Below are positions 8,425-20,989 of a DNA stretch of 64,000 nt, piece by piece; position 1 is the first letter of the stretch; each line of letters begins with the position of its first letter. Source of the DNA: Isoetes taiwanensis (taxonomy: Eukaryota > Streptophyta > Lycopodiopsida > Isoetales > Isoetaceae); assembly GCA_021234155.1 (NCBI GenBank), contig JAJEKV010000030.1, positions 1,498,901 through 1,562,900 on the forward strand, read 5' to 3'. Both the position numbers and the translations under genes were made by a program. The notes below the pieces were generated by a model. It was given only the letters and a program-made list of their open reading frames with translations. It did no database searches and was not told the DNA's origin.

Positions 8425-11160
8425 TTGAATTGTTATAGACAAGTTGAACTAACTACAAAATGTTGTTCGAAGCCTCGGGGTCCTTCAGCCGAAGCCCCTG
8501 TCGCTCGTGGTCATGTTTCCACTTTGCCTGCTCCTGCTACATGTCCAGCTCCGGCTGCCGTACTTGCCACTGCCCGTCCGCTGTATGCTACTTCCACTCC
8601 TGTTCCCTCACATTCTGCTGCCACAACTTAATTTGCATTCTGCATCTATCGCCATCGAATAGAAATTGTGCCTTTGTGTGGTCTCCTAAAATTGTCAGGG
8701 CTTCCCATAGAAGGGAGATAGTCTCAACTCCATTGTTGCATGTATGGACCTCATCTTCCTTAGGAAGATATGGGAGCATGCAGGGCACATGCTACTCGAC
8801 CTGCTAGGCTACTAGCATTACTCGAACTTCAATAACAGCACAGGAAAGTAGGGGCCCAAGGGAGGGGGAGGGGGAAGGGGAGGGAGGGGAGGTGCTTGCT
8901 CTTACGAACAATCTTAGCACATTCAATCTCCATATACAAGATAGACAGAACTGGTACATGTGGGTACGGGTGCAAAATTCAAATGGCATCCCTCTCTTTT
9001 GGCTGTCTGCATGTAAAAAGTAGCTTCTGTTACACCCATTCGAATGTAGATATGCTGGATCCATATGTAAATCTATATGATGACATAGAACAGCACAAGC
9101 AAGTGTCATAATCCTTGAAAACTTTGATGTACAGACAGGGGTGGAACAACTCATGAAATTTGATCCCTTGGCCGAAGATTTGTTGCAGTTGTACCCTGCA
9201 GAAGTGGCTTAGCCGCGGGCATTAGATGACATCCAAATCATACACTATGATATGCAGGAGAACTAGGGGGTCGATCCAATGTGATGGACTATGTGTTAGT
9301 GACTGAACAGGATATACATGTGGTCAATCACTTCCACATGGGCACGGACAGTAGAGATGGGAAAGTCGACTCGAACCACCTATGTTTGTACCTGCAGCTG
9401 GCTTAGTAGGCTATTTGAACCCCCCGAGTGCGACATCTCCTTGCATTTCTCATCTTCTTTGGATTATGAACATGTAGAGGCTTATGCCTGGATTCTCACA
9501 GATGACCTAGCAGGAATTTTGTAGTTCCTCATGCTAGAGCAACATATGGGCTAATTGATTGATGTACTTGGGACTGCTGTAGAGAGGTTCTTTGAGAGAA
9601 GTGATCCTTGATGAATCTCGAAGACCACAACCTTCCCACACAAACAGTGGTTTGATGTTGGGTGCAAGGAACTCAGATGTTGCCTCTGCCATATTACAAA
9701 TCCTGTTCTATGCCCACACTCGGCCAGACAGCACCACGCTTTTCTCAACACTAAGAAAGCCAGGTACATCGTGGAGCATCAAAGGGAAATGTTTTCCTCT
9801 TGGACCATCACCCCAGGACCTTCTAATGAAGGATGCATCAAAAGCCAATACAGCCTGCAGGGGACATCACTTTCAAGCAGTGAATGCAATATTTGCATAG
9901 CTCTATGGTCCTCAGAGTGCTCGAGCAGCAATACCCCTACAAGAAGGCCCGATACTGAGAGGTGGATGTAGTCCAAGGTTTACAGCATCTTGTGACTTGG
10001 ACTGTATGCAGGCGAAGTTACTCAAGTATGGGCAGGGCTGTCAATAGTACTGGCCCTAACTGCCTTGTTCAACATGACGTTCTAGGAAGGCTTCCTGTCG
10101 TAGTGGACAACTAGCAGGGTTATTTCCATCTACAATGCAGGTGATCAGCACTACCCAACCAGTTACCAAACAATCATCGCCAGTTTGGTGCTTGCAAAAC
10201 TTCTAGCTAGCATTCTCGAGCAATAGTTGACAGGACGGGTAGAGGCAGCAAAAAAGTGGGCCCTCACACAGGCAGGACTCAGGCCCTAAAATTAACAATT
10301 GATCATATCTTTACACTGTGAACTTTGGTTAAAGACAGTAGGAACTGACGACAAGACCTGTATTGTTGTTTTCTTGACTTCGCCAAGGCTTTCAACACTG
10401 TGTCTTGGAAAAAGCTATGGGCGAGATTGCGATAACTGGGGCTCCCTGTGGTCTGCAGAATGTGGTGTACAAACTATATGAGACATGCTCAGGTCTGGTT
10501 GAAACCGACAGATCAACCATTTGTCAATAGTATTTCGGTTCGCCAGGAATGCCCTTTCTTTCCAACACCATTTGGCTCTACGTTGATTAGTTGAAAAGCT
10601 GGCTTGCTGACAATAGGGATGGTGGAGCTCAACTTTTGCACCTCCTGGCTTATGATATGGACCTCCTAGCTTATACCTTGGAGGACATGTAGGATTATCT
10701 AGATGCCTTGAACAAATTCTGCCAGTCCACTGATATGCATGTCAATCTGGAAAGACTAAGGTGGTCCTCATATCATCCTCACGTCAGCCAACATCTTCCT
10801 CATTCAGTTACCAAGGGTAAAACGTGGAGGTGACGCACACCTACAAGTATTTGGAAGTGGAGTTCCCTTCTACAATGCGTGGGGATACTTCCATCTAGTT
10901 ATGAGTGACAGCGGGCTGTAAAGCAAAGTATGCAATGCAGAACAATAATCACAAAGTGGAACTTGTGATTGGGCCCATTAGTCGCACTTGTTTAGGTTTT
11001 TAGTGAAGCCTGTTCTTCTACATGTGGTCGAAATCTGGGGTCTGGTGATGTCCTTGCTATCTTGAATGACTTGGAGTAGGTGCAGAAAGCCTTCTTATCA
11101 TGGGCTCTAGAAGTGAAATCCACAAGCCCATATCAAATTCTACTCAAGATCATGAAACAA
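8425..11160 (+). mobile_element. Decayed LINE (same family as LINE A), + strand
   Basis: The sequence can be aligned by eye with LINE A at 38.7-42.9 kb read on the minus strand. 8460-8640 matches its Pro/Ser/Ala-rich stretch between ORF1 and ORF2. 8660-8815 matches the start of the endonuclease ORF (AGAAATTGTGCCT). 9010-9140 matches its endonuclease segment, with readable TYTHSNVDMLDPYVNLYDDI-type residues. 10.1-10.5 kb matches RT with a diverged TQAG motif, and 11.1 kb matches the segment after RT. Many stops and indels are present, so it is far older than LINE A. The 3' end with zinc knuckle, structured hairpin and tail is missing. Confidence 0.7.
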
Positions 11161-12440
11161 GAACAAAGGACAGAAGTATGTATACAAAATATGGGAAATG
11201 TGTGTAAATGAAGCTCTCAAAAAATGAAATCAAACATAAGTACATCTGAAGAAAAATCGGAACATGCATTTCGTCCTAAAGCTATTTCATAACGCATTAT
11301 TCGACATGCTAAAGCTCGAGTGATATACGCAAGGTCGAAACATATTCTTCAAGAAGGGTGAGGTAATTTCCCATGGGTTTTCTAATTTTCTCAGCTAGAG
11401 ACTGTCCAAAGATCCGATATACCCCTGGTTAGGCTAGGTTAAATTACCAGTTTTAACTGTTATTACCTTCACACTACAAGTTAAGTTAGTTAAATGATTT
11501 TTTAACGACAAACTCTAACAAACATACCTTTTTAGACAAGACATCATTGTTGACATCCAGTCAAAGCGAAAAAGAATTAAATGTTAACAAGAAATAAATC
11601 ATTTGAACAAGGCCATTTATGACCAGTTAATGATATGGTGGTGCTTGGAGGAATCGCTATGGGAGCAAAAGAAAGAGAGTCTAGAAAGAAAGAAAGAATG
11701 TCTATGCCAAATCTCGTACCCAAATATCCTCTTCAATATTCTGCCATCAAGCAACATCTCCACTATATCCGCAAGGTGCATCACATGGATGATGATAGGT
11801 ACCCTCTTCTCGTGCTTAAATGATATAGAAAAGGAGTCTTTGAATTCATTTTGTACCATTCCAATCCCGATAATAGAATTCATGGACCGAGAATTTGAAT
11901 AGGGAATGGCTCGAAAACTATTGGACCATATATCCCTATAATCAAACTTTAATTTGGATGATGACTATAAATAAGTCGTGATATTTATCATCCCTAATAT
12001 ATTAGTGTCTTTCAGACCACTAATAATAAAAGAACCACCATGGTCTTTCAGCATCAGCTTTTGGTTATAATAGGACCTGTAGAAATATCACTTGTTTTCA
12101 TGTGCATCTGTATTCTATATCATACTCTAAGATTATAATATTAACTTCAAACTCCTACAGACTTATCTTACTTCTTTTCATTCAGTTGGATTATTCCTTG
12201 GAGGTACTAGCTTTATATATGGTCAACAAGTATCCTAGTAATGATTCCTTCTTAGCAAGGTTATCAATCTCACCAAGTGGTTTCAATATGTTGGATGTCT
12301 ATTAACAATCGTGTATAATTTTAGTTACTTCAATGCATTTCCTCCCCAATTGTTGACGCTTAGTTCAACTTGGGGCAATCCTTTCACGAGAAAATCTAGA
12401 AATGCCTTCGAACCCCATTATGGATGTTATCATCCATAAG
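11161..12440. other. No gene recognised
   Basis: AT-rich DNA with short random ORFs only. An ORF at 11603-11902 has no family resemblance. Nothing repeat-like was noticed within it. Confidence 0.4.
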
Positions 12441-12446
12441 CCTATC

Positions 12447-12834
12447 CTACTCGACTATATGATCGTAGCTCCTCCATCTTGCTAGCAGTTCATCCACTTG
12501 TTGCCTTCTTGAACCAGCAATGTAACATTCTTCCGAGTTGCTCGAGACTCTGGGCTCCTCCTCGATGTAGAGGTCAACTTTCTTCATTAGAGGCCTCCCA
12601 TTGTTGGTGGTTTTGATGGCATAGTTGACCACTTGGAATCTTCTTTGTCTTCTCGAAATCCTGAAGGTGGTGGTGTTGCAAAACATCCTCCACGTTGAAT
12701 TCTTCATCTTGACGGCTAAATGATAGCTCTAGATATGATATTATTGTGCCAACTCCATCAATATCTCCCACTTCGAGTCCTTCTCTTGTAGCAGCATGTT
12801 GCCAGATGAGTGTTGAGGCTGTTGATTTCTTCAC
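12447..12834 (-). pseudogene. Possible decayed coding fragment (unrecognised)
   Basis: Two overlapping minus-strand frames can be joined by one frameshift near 12650 to give a charged segment with EEFNVEDVLQHHHLQDF followed by FQVVNYAIKTTNNGRPLMKK. The composition is protein-like, but I recognise no family. It may be a piece of an old retroelement polyprotein. Confidence 0.2.
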
Positions 12835-15800
12835 CCCTTTGAATTGCTCAACATCTCTTTCTTTTGATATGTTACACTATGGGAGGGAGGGAATAATAAG
12901 GGGATATCCATGCAAGGCATATAGCTTATACAATTATAAATACTACTTAAGCTATTAGGTCTCCTTGGTATCTCGCTGCGAGGTGCACACGTACTCTACG
13001 GCAGTGTTGTCGATGTTCCTCCTTGTGCGAAGGTGTTAAAGATCTATATACTTCTATTTGTATGTCATGTTCGTGCCCTGAATAGACTCATTGATATGCT
13101 CTCCAATGTCTCCTGGCTACGGCACAACATGCTTTTGCTTCACCTCTAACTAGGGGTGCGACGGATGTTGATGCTTCGGTGTTCCGGTCTGCTTCCTAAT
13201 CTTGTTCTTGGGCAATTATTCCCCCCCCCCTCCACAATGTCTGAAGATCTTTGAAGTCGTCTCTTGAAGTTGTGCGCAATTCCTTTGGCTAGACTTCTAA
13301 AGAGTTGTTCTCTTCACTCATTGTCCTTCGAATTTTTAATCCTTGGGTTCGCCAAGTTGCATGCAAGTTGCCGTACTCTGATGAGGTTTCTAGTTTAATC
13401 GTCGAGTCCAGTTTGGTTTGCCTAGTTGCTTCTCCATCGAGGTTGCAATCTTGCATGTGGGTCCCCTTGATTTGGATGTTGTTGCGTTCTAATGTGCTAT
13501 GCTGCCTTCTAGTCTTGTGGTACCTTCTAGTTGCACTTGATCACGCTCTATAGTTTTGAACCTCATATTGCATCTAAGGAGGTCGTGGAAGTGCTAACAA
13601 TTCTCCAGCTTCCAGTTTATGGCCTTTGTCCCTCAATACATGTGTGTTTCCCTGGCGAGTAAAGCTTCATGGCTCTCCTCCTTGATTGCTTTGCTGGCAT
13701 GGATGATGGATCCTTATCTACTTAGCTTGACCCTTGAGTTGACGAAGTTTCTGCCTTAGATCTACTCTTGTCCTTGAATAGCTTGGCTATTGTTTTGAAC
13801 TCTCTTTTTGCCGAAGGTGATTTGGTTGCTATCCTTGTCATTAAGGTGTCAAATGCTTCTATCTTGCACGTTGAGGTCTGTCATATCAGAGATACGTTCT
13901 TCTAATTGTTGGTAGGAGTACCTGACGAAGCCCTCACCTAGTTATTGATGTCATATCTCACTGCCGTGGTACCTTTGTAAGCGTATCTCCGTCTAACACG
14001 TATGTCACAAGCATCTCCATCTAACACACATGTCACATGTTGGCTTGAGGTCATGGCCACGATTTCTGAAGATGTCTAGTCGTTCCTCCTCCTATTGTTG
14101 AGGATACTCATGTCATAAGGTTGTTAGGAGGTAGAGTTGTGTCCCGAAGATTTCGTCGTGCAAAATCTAGATGGTGCAGCGCTAATTATCTTGACATGAC
14201 TGGCATTGTCTCTCATCCTGACATTGTGTTGGACGAGTGATCTTCTACTTGGGCCCACTTCCCGAAGTGTTTGGAGTCAAAGCCTTGCTTGGGCTCTGGT
14301 CATTTCTCCCTCGTACTTGCTCTTCCATTCGAAAACTTGACCTTGGCCTATAGCTGTGCTTCTTTATTTTATCCTTTGGCCGTTGAAATGATGGAGACTC
14401 TCGATCCAAATGCTAAACCCCTAAAACATGACTCTAAACTCATGTTTCTACACTATATGTGTGAGCACTCGAGATCTACAATAGGCATACACACACTTAC
14501 ATTGGGATTTTAATTCATCCACTTTTCTAATTTATATAAGAAGATATGCTTAAATGTTTATACTCCTTTAAAATTTTCCCTCCTTCTATCGCGTTTGATT
14601 CTTCGGTTTTGCTGCATATTCCTCGTTCTGATTGACTCCGGGGTTCGTTGAGGTGCTGCTACTATAGTTGACCATATCTGATCTGAGGTTGTCATCCCAT
14701 GTTGAAAAGAACGTTCCTCGATGTGAACCCTTGAGGGAAAAATGCTCCTTCTTAATGTGTTTATCTGTCATGTGGAGTGCAGTGATAGCTTGGCGTCACT
14801 ACATGCAGTTGTCATTTCAAGGTTGAAGATGTGCAGTGCCATTGATCGCTTGAGTAGGATCATTTGGTTGTTGCAGTCAGGCATTCTGGCATGCCTTCGA
14901 AGCTATGAGATGGCGATCGGTATAAATAGTGTCATTTCTCCACTAGTTGAATTTGTGAGCACGACTTCTGTTGCTTAAACTTTAGCGTTGCGAGATGCCT
15001 CCCCAGTGCCTGAAAGTGTGGTCATCTCCATTGCACATACCATTGCTCCTCTGGGTTGCCTTTGAGAAGTCTGTGAATGTTGGCTAGGTCGGCTCCTCTA
15101 TCCTTTGGGTCCGATCCACTCGAGTCTCCAACTACTTGACTGAAGCACTGAAGTCATCCATCCCTGGGTTTGCAGGCATTTTTGGATCTGGAATTCTTGT
15201 TCGAACTGACTATGCTTCTCCTTGAACTGGCCCCTGATGTTGATATAGGCCTTCAAGTCAGATATGTCCCTCCCCTGATATATGTCTCTTTTCCTTTCTC
15301 CATCATGATCCCCTATTTTTGAAATCGATGAAGTCATTACCGTCTTCCTACTGGTGCAAGGGAGCTAGGAGCTCGTCATGGCTGGACTTGGGTGTTTTGT
15401 AGTTGTCTAGCTTCGTTGCACCTTTTGTTGATGTCCGGTTGAGCTGCTAGGCTGCGAGATCGTGGTGGCCTTCCGCCAATTTCTATATGCTCCTGTGTTG
15501 CTATGAATTGTTGTTTCGACGACAGACTATGCTCTTTAACCCTAATTTGTGATGGTAGGAATATATTTATGCTTTCAAAATTCAGCTTTTAGTCATTTCA
15601 ATAATAGTTTTAATTTGCTTAAATGAGATGCAACGAGTGCTTGACATATTACAGAACAAAGTTTGATTCTTCACTGTTTCTGGTAGGTGTTCATTAGGAC
15701 TAAAGGCTCTGCACATGAAGTAAAGCACATTTCATATGTTGCAAACAACTGACAACTGATGCTTGGAAGAAAAGCATTATCTGGGTTTTATAATGCCCCG

Positions 15801-17060
15801 ATACAATTTGATGGAAGGCCAAGCAGCTGTAGATAGCTCTAGATGCAGGTGGTTTTGGCCTTACCAATGTATTGACAAGTGCATTGATGTTTATGGTGTC
15901 ATGCAGGTAACCTATCCTTGACCAGTGACAATGTTATCGACAATTAGTGGCATCAGAAAAATGGGGTCTATTTTGCATGCTCATTTGAATGCTTACATCC
16001 GTTCGACATATTCCTACCTGTATGTTTCTTCCTTGTGTTCTTCCCTTTGAACTCGTGTGCACTGAGTCGGTGAAGGGGTCGAGATCTTCTTTTTGTGAGC
16101 TCATGGATGCGACAGCCGGGTGTTTGACAGTCCCGAAAATTGTTGATGTGGATGATTAACATATGTTTTCCATTCAATGAAGATTACTGATAGGCCGGTG
16201 GTGCCCCGTACTACTCGTTCCGTTGGTAGAGGTGTTTGTGATTGTGCTTCGCTCTCTTGGGTTTGCCTTTTCACTCTCTTCCCTTCATTTGTCAGTACAT
16301 CGCCTGGGTCTTCAATGTCTTCAAGAAGTTGTGCATCTTGCTCTTCTGTAGCTCTAGCCTCGTAATCCAAAGCTCATATATCCTAGAGTCTAAAGGTTCA
16401 AAGGTTCTCCTACAATATTCTGGGCTTTATAAGCAAGCAAGATGGTTCAGGTAGTATTAATAGAGACATACATATAGCCTTCAAGTCTATGGATATTAGG
16501 ATATGTGGTCTTGGCATGAATTGAGCTTTGTTTTACAAAGGCTTCATGATGTTTGGGACATACTCTAAGATCCTAAAAAGGGGTTTTTTTTTTTTTTTTT
16601 TTTTTTTGGGGGCTCCAATACTCTACACATGGAGTGACTTGGGCATCTTTAGACTCTAGCTTCTTTCTAGATATCCTAGCAATAGGGAGTGTCAACGTGG
16701 TAGCTAAGTCAAATTCTATTGGAAAGACAACAGAGTTAGGTCAAGGTTTATGCCTTTGGCGTGAGAAGAGGTGATGTACCAACACTTGAACTTGTGTTGC
16801 TATGCTGAGGGTCTAGATGACTATAACAAAGGAATGTTCTTGAGCACTTCTATCCAGGAGTAAGGCATCAACTTTGATCTGAGAGAAGGATTTGCGAGGT
16901 CCCAATGGGGTATTACTTCTATTTCTAAACAAACCCTATTTTGGAAAAAATTATATTTTGAACAATTTTGATCATTTTAAGGTGGTTTTTAGCCTAATTT
17001 GAGGTCATAAATGGATTCTAGACTGTCTAACGGTCCTATTGCAACAAATTTCAGGCAATT
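12835..17060. other. No gene recognised; decayed repeat-like DNA
   Basis: Only short ORFs without family resemblance. There is a short C run at about 13220. A short near-duplicate (about 13980-14010 and 14008-14036, around CTCCATCTAACACACATGTC) is visible. A run of about 24 T at 16585-16608 is flanked by GGGG on both sides. Nothing else can be supported. Confidence 0.35.
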
Positions 17061-17069
17061 TGGAGTGGT

Positions 17070-17565
17070 CTAGCTCACATAGTGCGCCAAAGGAAGGGAG
17101 CAATTTTAGATAGAGCTCCAGGCGCACTCTGTAAGTGGTGGCCACCTGTTTAGGTCCTAGATAACTCCAAAATCTTGATATGAGGGCATTTTCCTGCTTT
17201 ATTCGATGAGGAGAGTCGGAATTCATCTTTACTTTCCAGTTTTGGGTTCATTTTGATACAATTTGGAGGTCAAGTACTTACACAGTGCGCCAGAGGAAGG
17301 GAGCTAAATTTTAGGTAGGGCCCCAGGCACATTCTATGAGTAGTCACCTATTCTTGACTCTATTTTATGTTTTCTAGACACTTTCTTAGGGGTATGATAG
17401 ATTTTTCTAGCTTAATGTTTTATTTTAAGCCTCCTTATACTATCAAATTACTCTAATGATCTATATTTCTTGGTGATCTATGGTCAAATACTCACACAGT
17501 GCGCGAGAGCCCCGAGCTAAATTCTAGCTAAGGCCCCAGACGCACTCTGTGAGTAGTCACCCTCT
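17070..17565. repeat. Three diverged tandem units of about 210 bases
   Basis: A block around CAGTGCGCCAGAGGAAGGG, followed by CCCCAGGCGCACTCTGTGAG and GTCACC, occurs near 17077, 17283 and 17497. The three copies are diverged by point changes and short indels; the spacer between blocks is AT-rich and less conserved. The spacing of 206-214 bases is regular. Confidence 0.65.
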
Positions 17566-17795
17566 AGTGGCCAATTTTTTTTAAGTTTTACTAGAATTTC
17601 ATACTTACTTTTGCTAACTAATTCTTTTGCTTAGTTCTTTTACACTACTGATGGAAAAAAAATTCCTCCTTCCCGTTTCCCGAGGTTCATGCTTGGGGAT
17701 TTCAACTCCAAGACTGAAGATCTAGACTGTTAGTACTACTAAGAAAATGGCCAGTGCTCGATCGTAGTCCTCTAATATCATTGCTGTGATACCAT

Positions 17796-19323
17796 TGTGA
17801 CGTCCCCTTCTCGTATATGATGCTCCCATCGTACAAAACCAGAGTTCATTTCTCCTGTCATTGCCCTTGCTGACATGAGGCCATCCACCTAACATCAGAT
17901 CCCTGCTAACAGACAAGAATCAAATGGGGAAGAATGGACGTGTCATTCATCCTGTCTCCCTCGGGACCTACCTAGCTATGGAAGCACATCAAACATGAGC
18001 ACATTGCATTAAATTAACATACATATCCACCTCGAAGGGTGGCTCATCATAACATAATATCTGTAACAACAACATCAATAACGTCAACATAAGGGGAATT
18101 CTACCCAAGACTCAGATTCATGGGGATCGACTGACGGCTTTGGTCTCCAGAAGTCAATGCAGACAGAATTCATGGCAAATAGATTGGGCTGGCATAGGAA
18201 TATGGCCGTTGGGTATTCCACTCCATCTGCCCCTCTTATGCATACTGTTGATAAGTTTTGGAGCCTGACCATAGCCTGCCGGGTGCATAGCCAAAAGGCC
18301 TACTACTGGGTTATATCTCCCCAGTTCCTGATGAGGCAGGAAGAGATCACTCCGTGCATGCCAGTTACAGGCAGGCTAGAGAGCCACTGCTCGTCTATGA
18401 CTTCAATCCTATTGAAGGTGACGCATCACCCAAGAGGTGTCGAGCCCATACCTTGCCCACACTCAGTGGCAAGCTATTAAGCCTAGCCCACAGTGTTCCC
18501 TGGTAAGCTTTACACACCAGAGGGATCAACTGTAGCCAGACAAGTCTTCCTTGTCAGCCGGTCTAGCTCCGCCACCCAGAGCCAGACGTGCTCTTATGCA
18601 CAGGCCACATTAATTGGGAATTAATGAGGCTATCTAGGTACGTCATCTACTAAGGCTGTCAGGGTCTCTACCCCCCCTTCCCAATACACAGGAGAGCGCA
18701 CAGAGATAGAACATCATCATCCATAGAATTGAAATATACAATAACATCTAATCTATCTATCTAAATATATGTGGTTAGCTTCCTTCATTAGAGGCTGAGA
18801 TCTAAGGATATAGAGGTCCTCTAAGGCTAAGAAAAGATGCAAACTCGGCCTAATGCTGGTCGAAAAGTCGGCATTGATCTACGTACCAGATCCTTGGCCC
18901 TTCCCAACTCCTCGGAAGGTGTCCATGCTCTCAAACTGGTCTGAGACGGTTGAATTTGGGCAATCTGTTGGGCAATGCGAGCTTCACGGTGGCTGGTAAG
19001 GCAGACTAGATCTGGAGCTTGGGCAATATACGCTTCTGAGGCTGGAATCCGAAAAGGAAACACCTTTAGGTTCCTGCCTCTTTATGCCCACATTTTAGAG
19101 TTAGGGTCTAATGGGCCATATGGCTCATATGAAGTATTGCCATGTGGCAATATAGGATATATTCACATGTTGCATAACATGTGCAATATAATGGGTTCCA
19201 ATGGTTGTGCCCATGGTACAACCCTTTACGGTTGCCGTGTACATGTCGTCGTAGTCGACATGTATTAGTGACATGGTAGTATAATATATGTATTTATACC
19301 ATATATTATGCTGGAACGTCACA
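17796..19323 (-). mobile_element. Solo LTR of the H3-carrying element family
   Basis: The segment begins TGTGACGTCC and ends GGAACGTCACA on the + strand, which is the minus-strand orientation of the LTR at 4837-6227. It contains recognisable counterparts of both LTR segments that the two LTRs of the first element lack, for example the block at about 18120-18250. At 1528 bases it approximates the complete ancestral LTR. The five bases on the left (ACCAT) and right (GGCTA) do not match, so it is not a simple solo LTR with an intact target duplication. Confidence 0.7.
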
Positions 19324-19326
19324 GGC

Positions 19327-19418
19327 TAGGGACGAAGGCGCTAGAGAGAAAATGTGGACGTAGGCACTAGGGAGAGAATGTGGATGCAGACGCTAGGGAG
19401 GCAGGTGCTAGGGACAAA
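19327..19418. repeat. Short minisatellite next to the solo LTR
   Basis: Three to four imperfect units around GGCGCTAGAGAGAAAATGTG with a spacing of roughly 30 bases directly follow the LTR end. Confidence 0.5.
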
Positions 19419-20906
19419 GAACAACATACGAGCATATTGTAGAAGAAAGAGTATTTATGGCATTTTCTATTGCTACATTTTGAATAGACCCAATCCCAAC
19501 CATCAGTTCAAGAACTGTTTGTGATGGCCTCTAAACCATCTCTCTTTCCTAAATGTAGGGGCATCAATATAGAGAAATGTTCACAGAGGTCACCTTCGCC
19601 ATGATAAATATTTTGAAAAAGTAAATCCAATGCATTATTGGTATGTTAATGTCATATCGTTGATGTGTATTAGGTGAATTTATAATATTCATCCATATAT
19701 CCACATCATTAAACATAATAATTGCAAAAGGTGTGGGTACTTGATCCTCGATATGGACATTTTTGTATGAGTATATGTGTCAATAGTATAGTCATTTTAG
19801 GCTTCTTGTTGATTGCATCCCTAGTTCCTAAGCTCCACCTTGAGAAGGCCCTCACATTGCTTGCATTTCCCTGGCTATGGTTAAACTTCTTAGTTTAAGT
19901 CTAGAATGGTCAGGAATGTGCCTCCCTTGGCTATGGTAAAATTTATTAGTTTAAGTTTGGATGTTTCATATTCTACATGTAAAAGTCGAGTTTTGTGTTT
20001 GTTCAAATGTGGTGTGATTCTCTCTTGTTATTTGATGCATGCAAAGTTGTTGTGTTGATTCATCATGCATGCAGAGAAGGATTGCTACTCTAGGACAGTT
20101 AGATCCCCGGCTTGAGATTACAAGATGAATTTAAGTAGTGTGCTCTTAGTCTAGAGGCCTTGAACCCATTTAGGTCCCAAGTCAAACCCACCTGCCAATG
20201 TGATCTGAATATCTTCCCTGGAGGATTTGATCATATGTGATAGCATTATATGAGGTAAGTCTTAGCATGGTAGAAGATTCTGACAATAATCAATAGATCC
20301 TAGGCCTAACTCTACATGAAAGCATTTATGGATCGGATGGAGGTTCTACCAGAGGGATTAGTCTGTCGTGATCATGCATGCAAGATTACCAATGTGGCTA
20401 TTGAATTGTACATTGATTGATACCTCTGATGCCATGCTCAGATTGGGTCATCTGGCTCCTTTAAGGGCTCTCAAACTAGATGATACCCAGACGTATTGAG
20501 GCAGTACTATGGGCTCTGTGTGAGCGCTATGGTCTCCTAGCCTAATGTCTTATCTTATATGAGATATAATGGACCTTGCACAGGGCTTAGTAGAGGGGCA
20601 GACAAATGTGGAACCGTAGCCATTATGCATTTAAACGATCATCCTTGTCACAGTAACACTTCTTGTCTTTTTAGGAAAGGACGCGAGCCTCAGTAACCAA
20701 CATCTTCCTTAATTGGGGTCTAACATGTAAGGTAGAGTATTTTATCATCATAAGTGTATATGAAGATAAGGCTATATCCCTTGTATATCAGCTTATATCT
20801 TTCCATTGGCTGGAAAAGTGAGTGAGTGCAACTCTCATCAGATGTAGTATGTGCTAAGAATGAAAGTCGATGAATCTGTGTCTAAGAATGAAGTGTCATA
20901 TGTCCT
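19419..20906. other. No gene recognised
   Basis: AT-rich DNA. A near-repeated phrase around CCTTGGCTATGGTTAAA occurs at about 19870 and 19925. No coding signal. Confidence 0.35.
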
Positions 20907-20942
20907 ATAAGTAACTAATTAACTAACTAGTTAGCTAGCTAG

Positions 20943-20989
<47 letters not shown>
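20907..20989. repeat. (TAAC)n microsatellite with a palindromic left end
   Basis: About a dozen perfect CTAA units follow a short inverted section with AACTAGTT and GCTAGCTAGC, so the left part can fold back. Confidence 0.85.
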
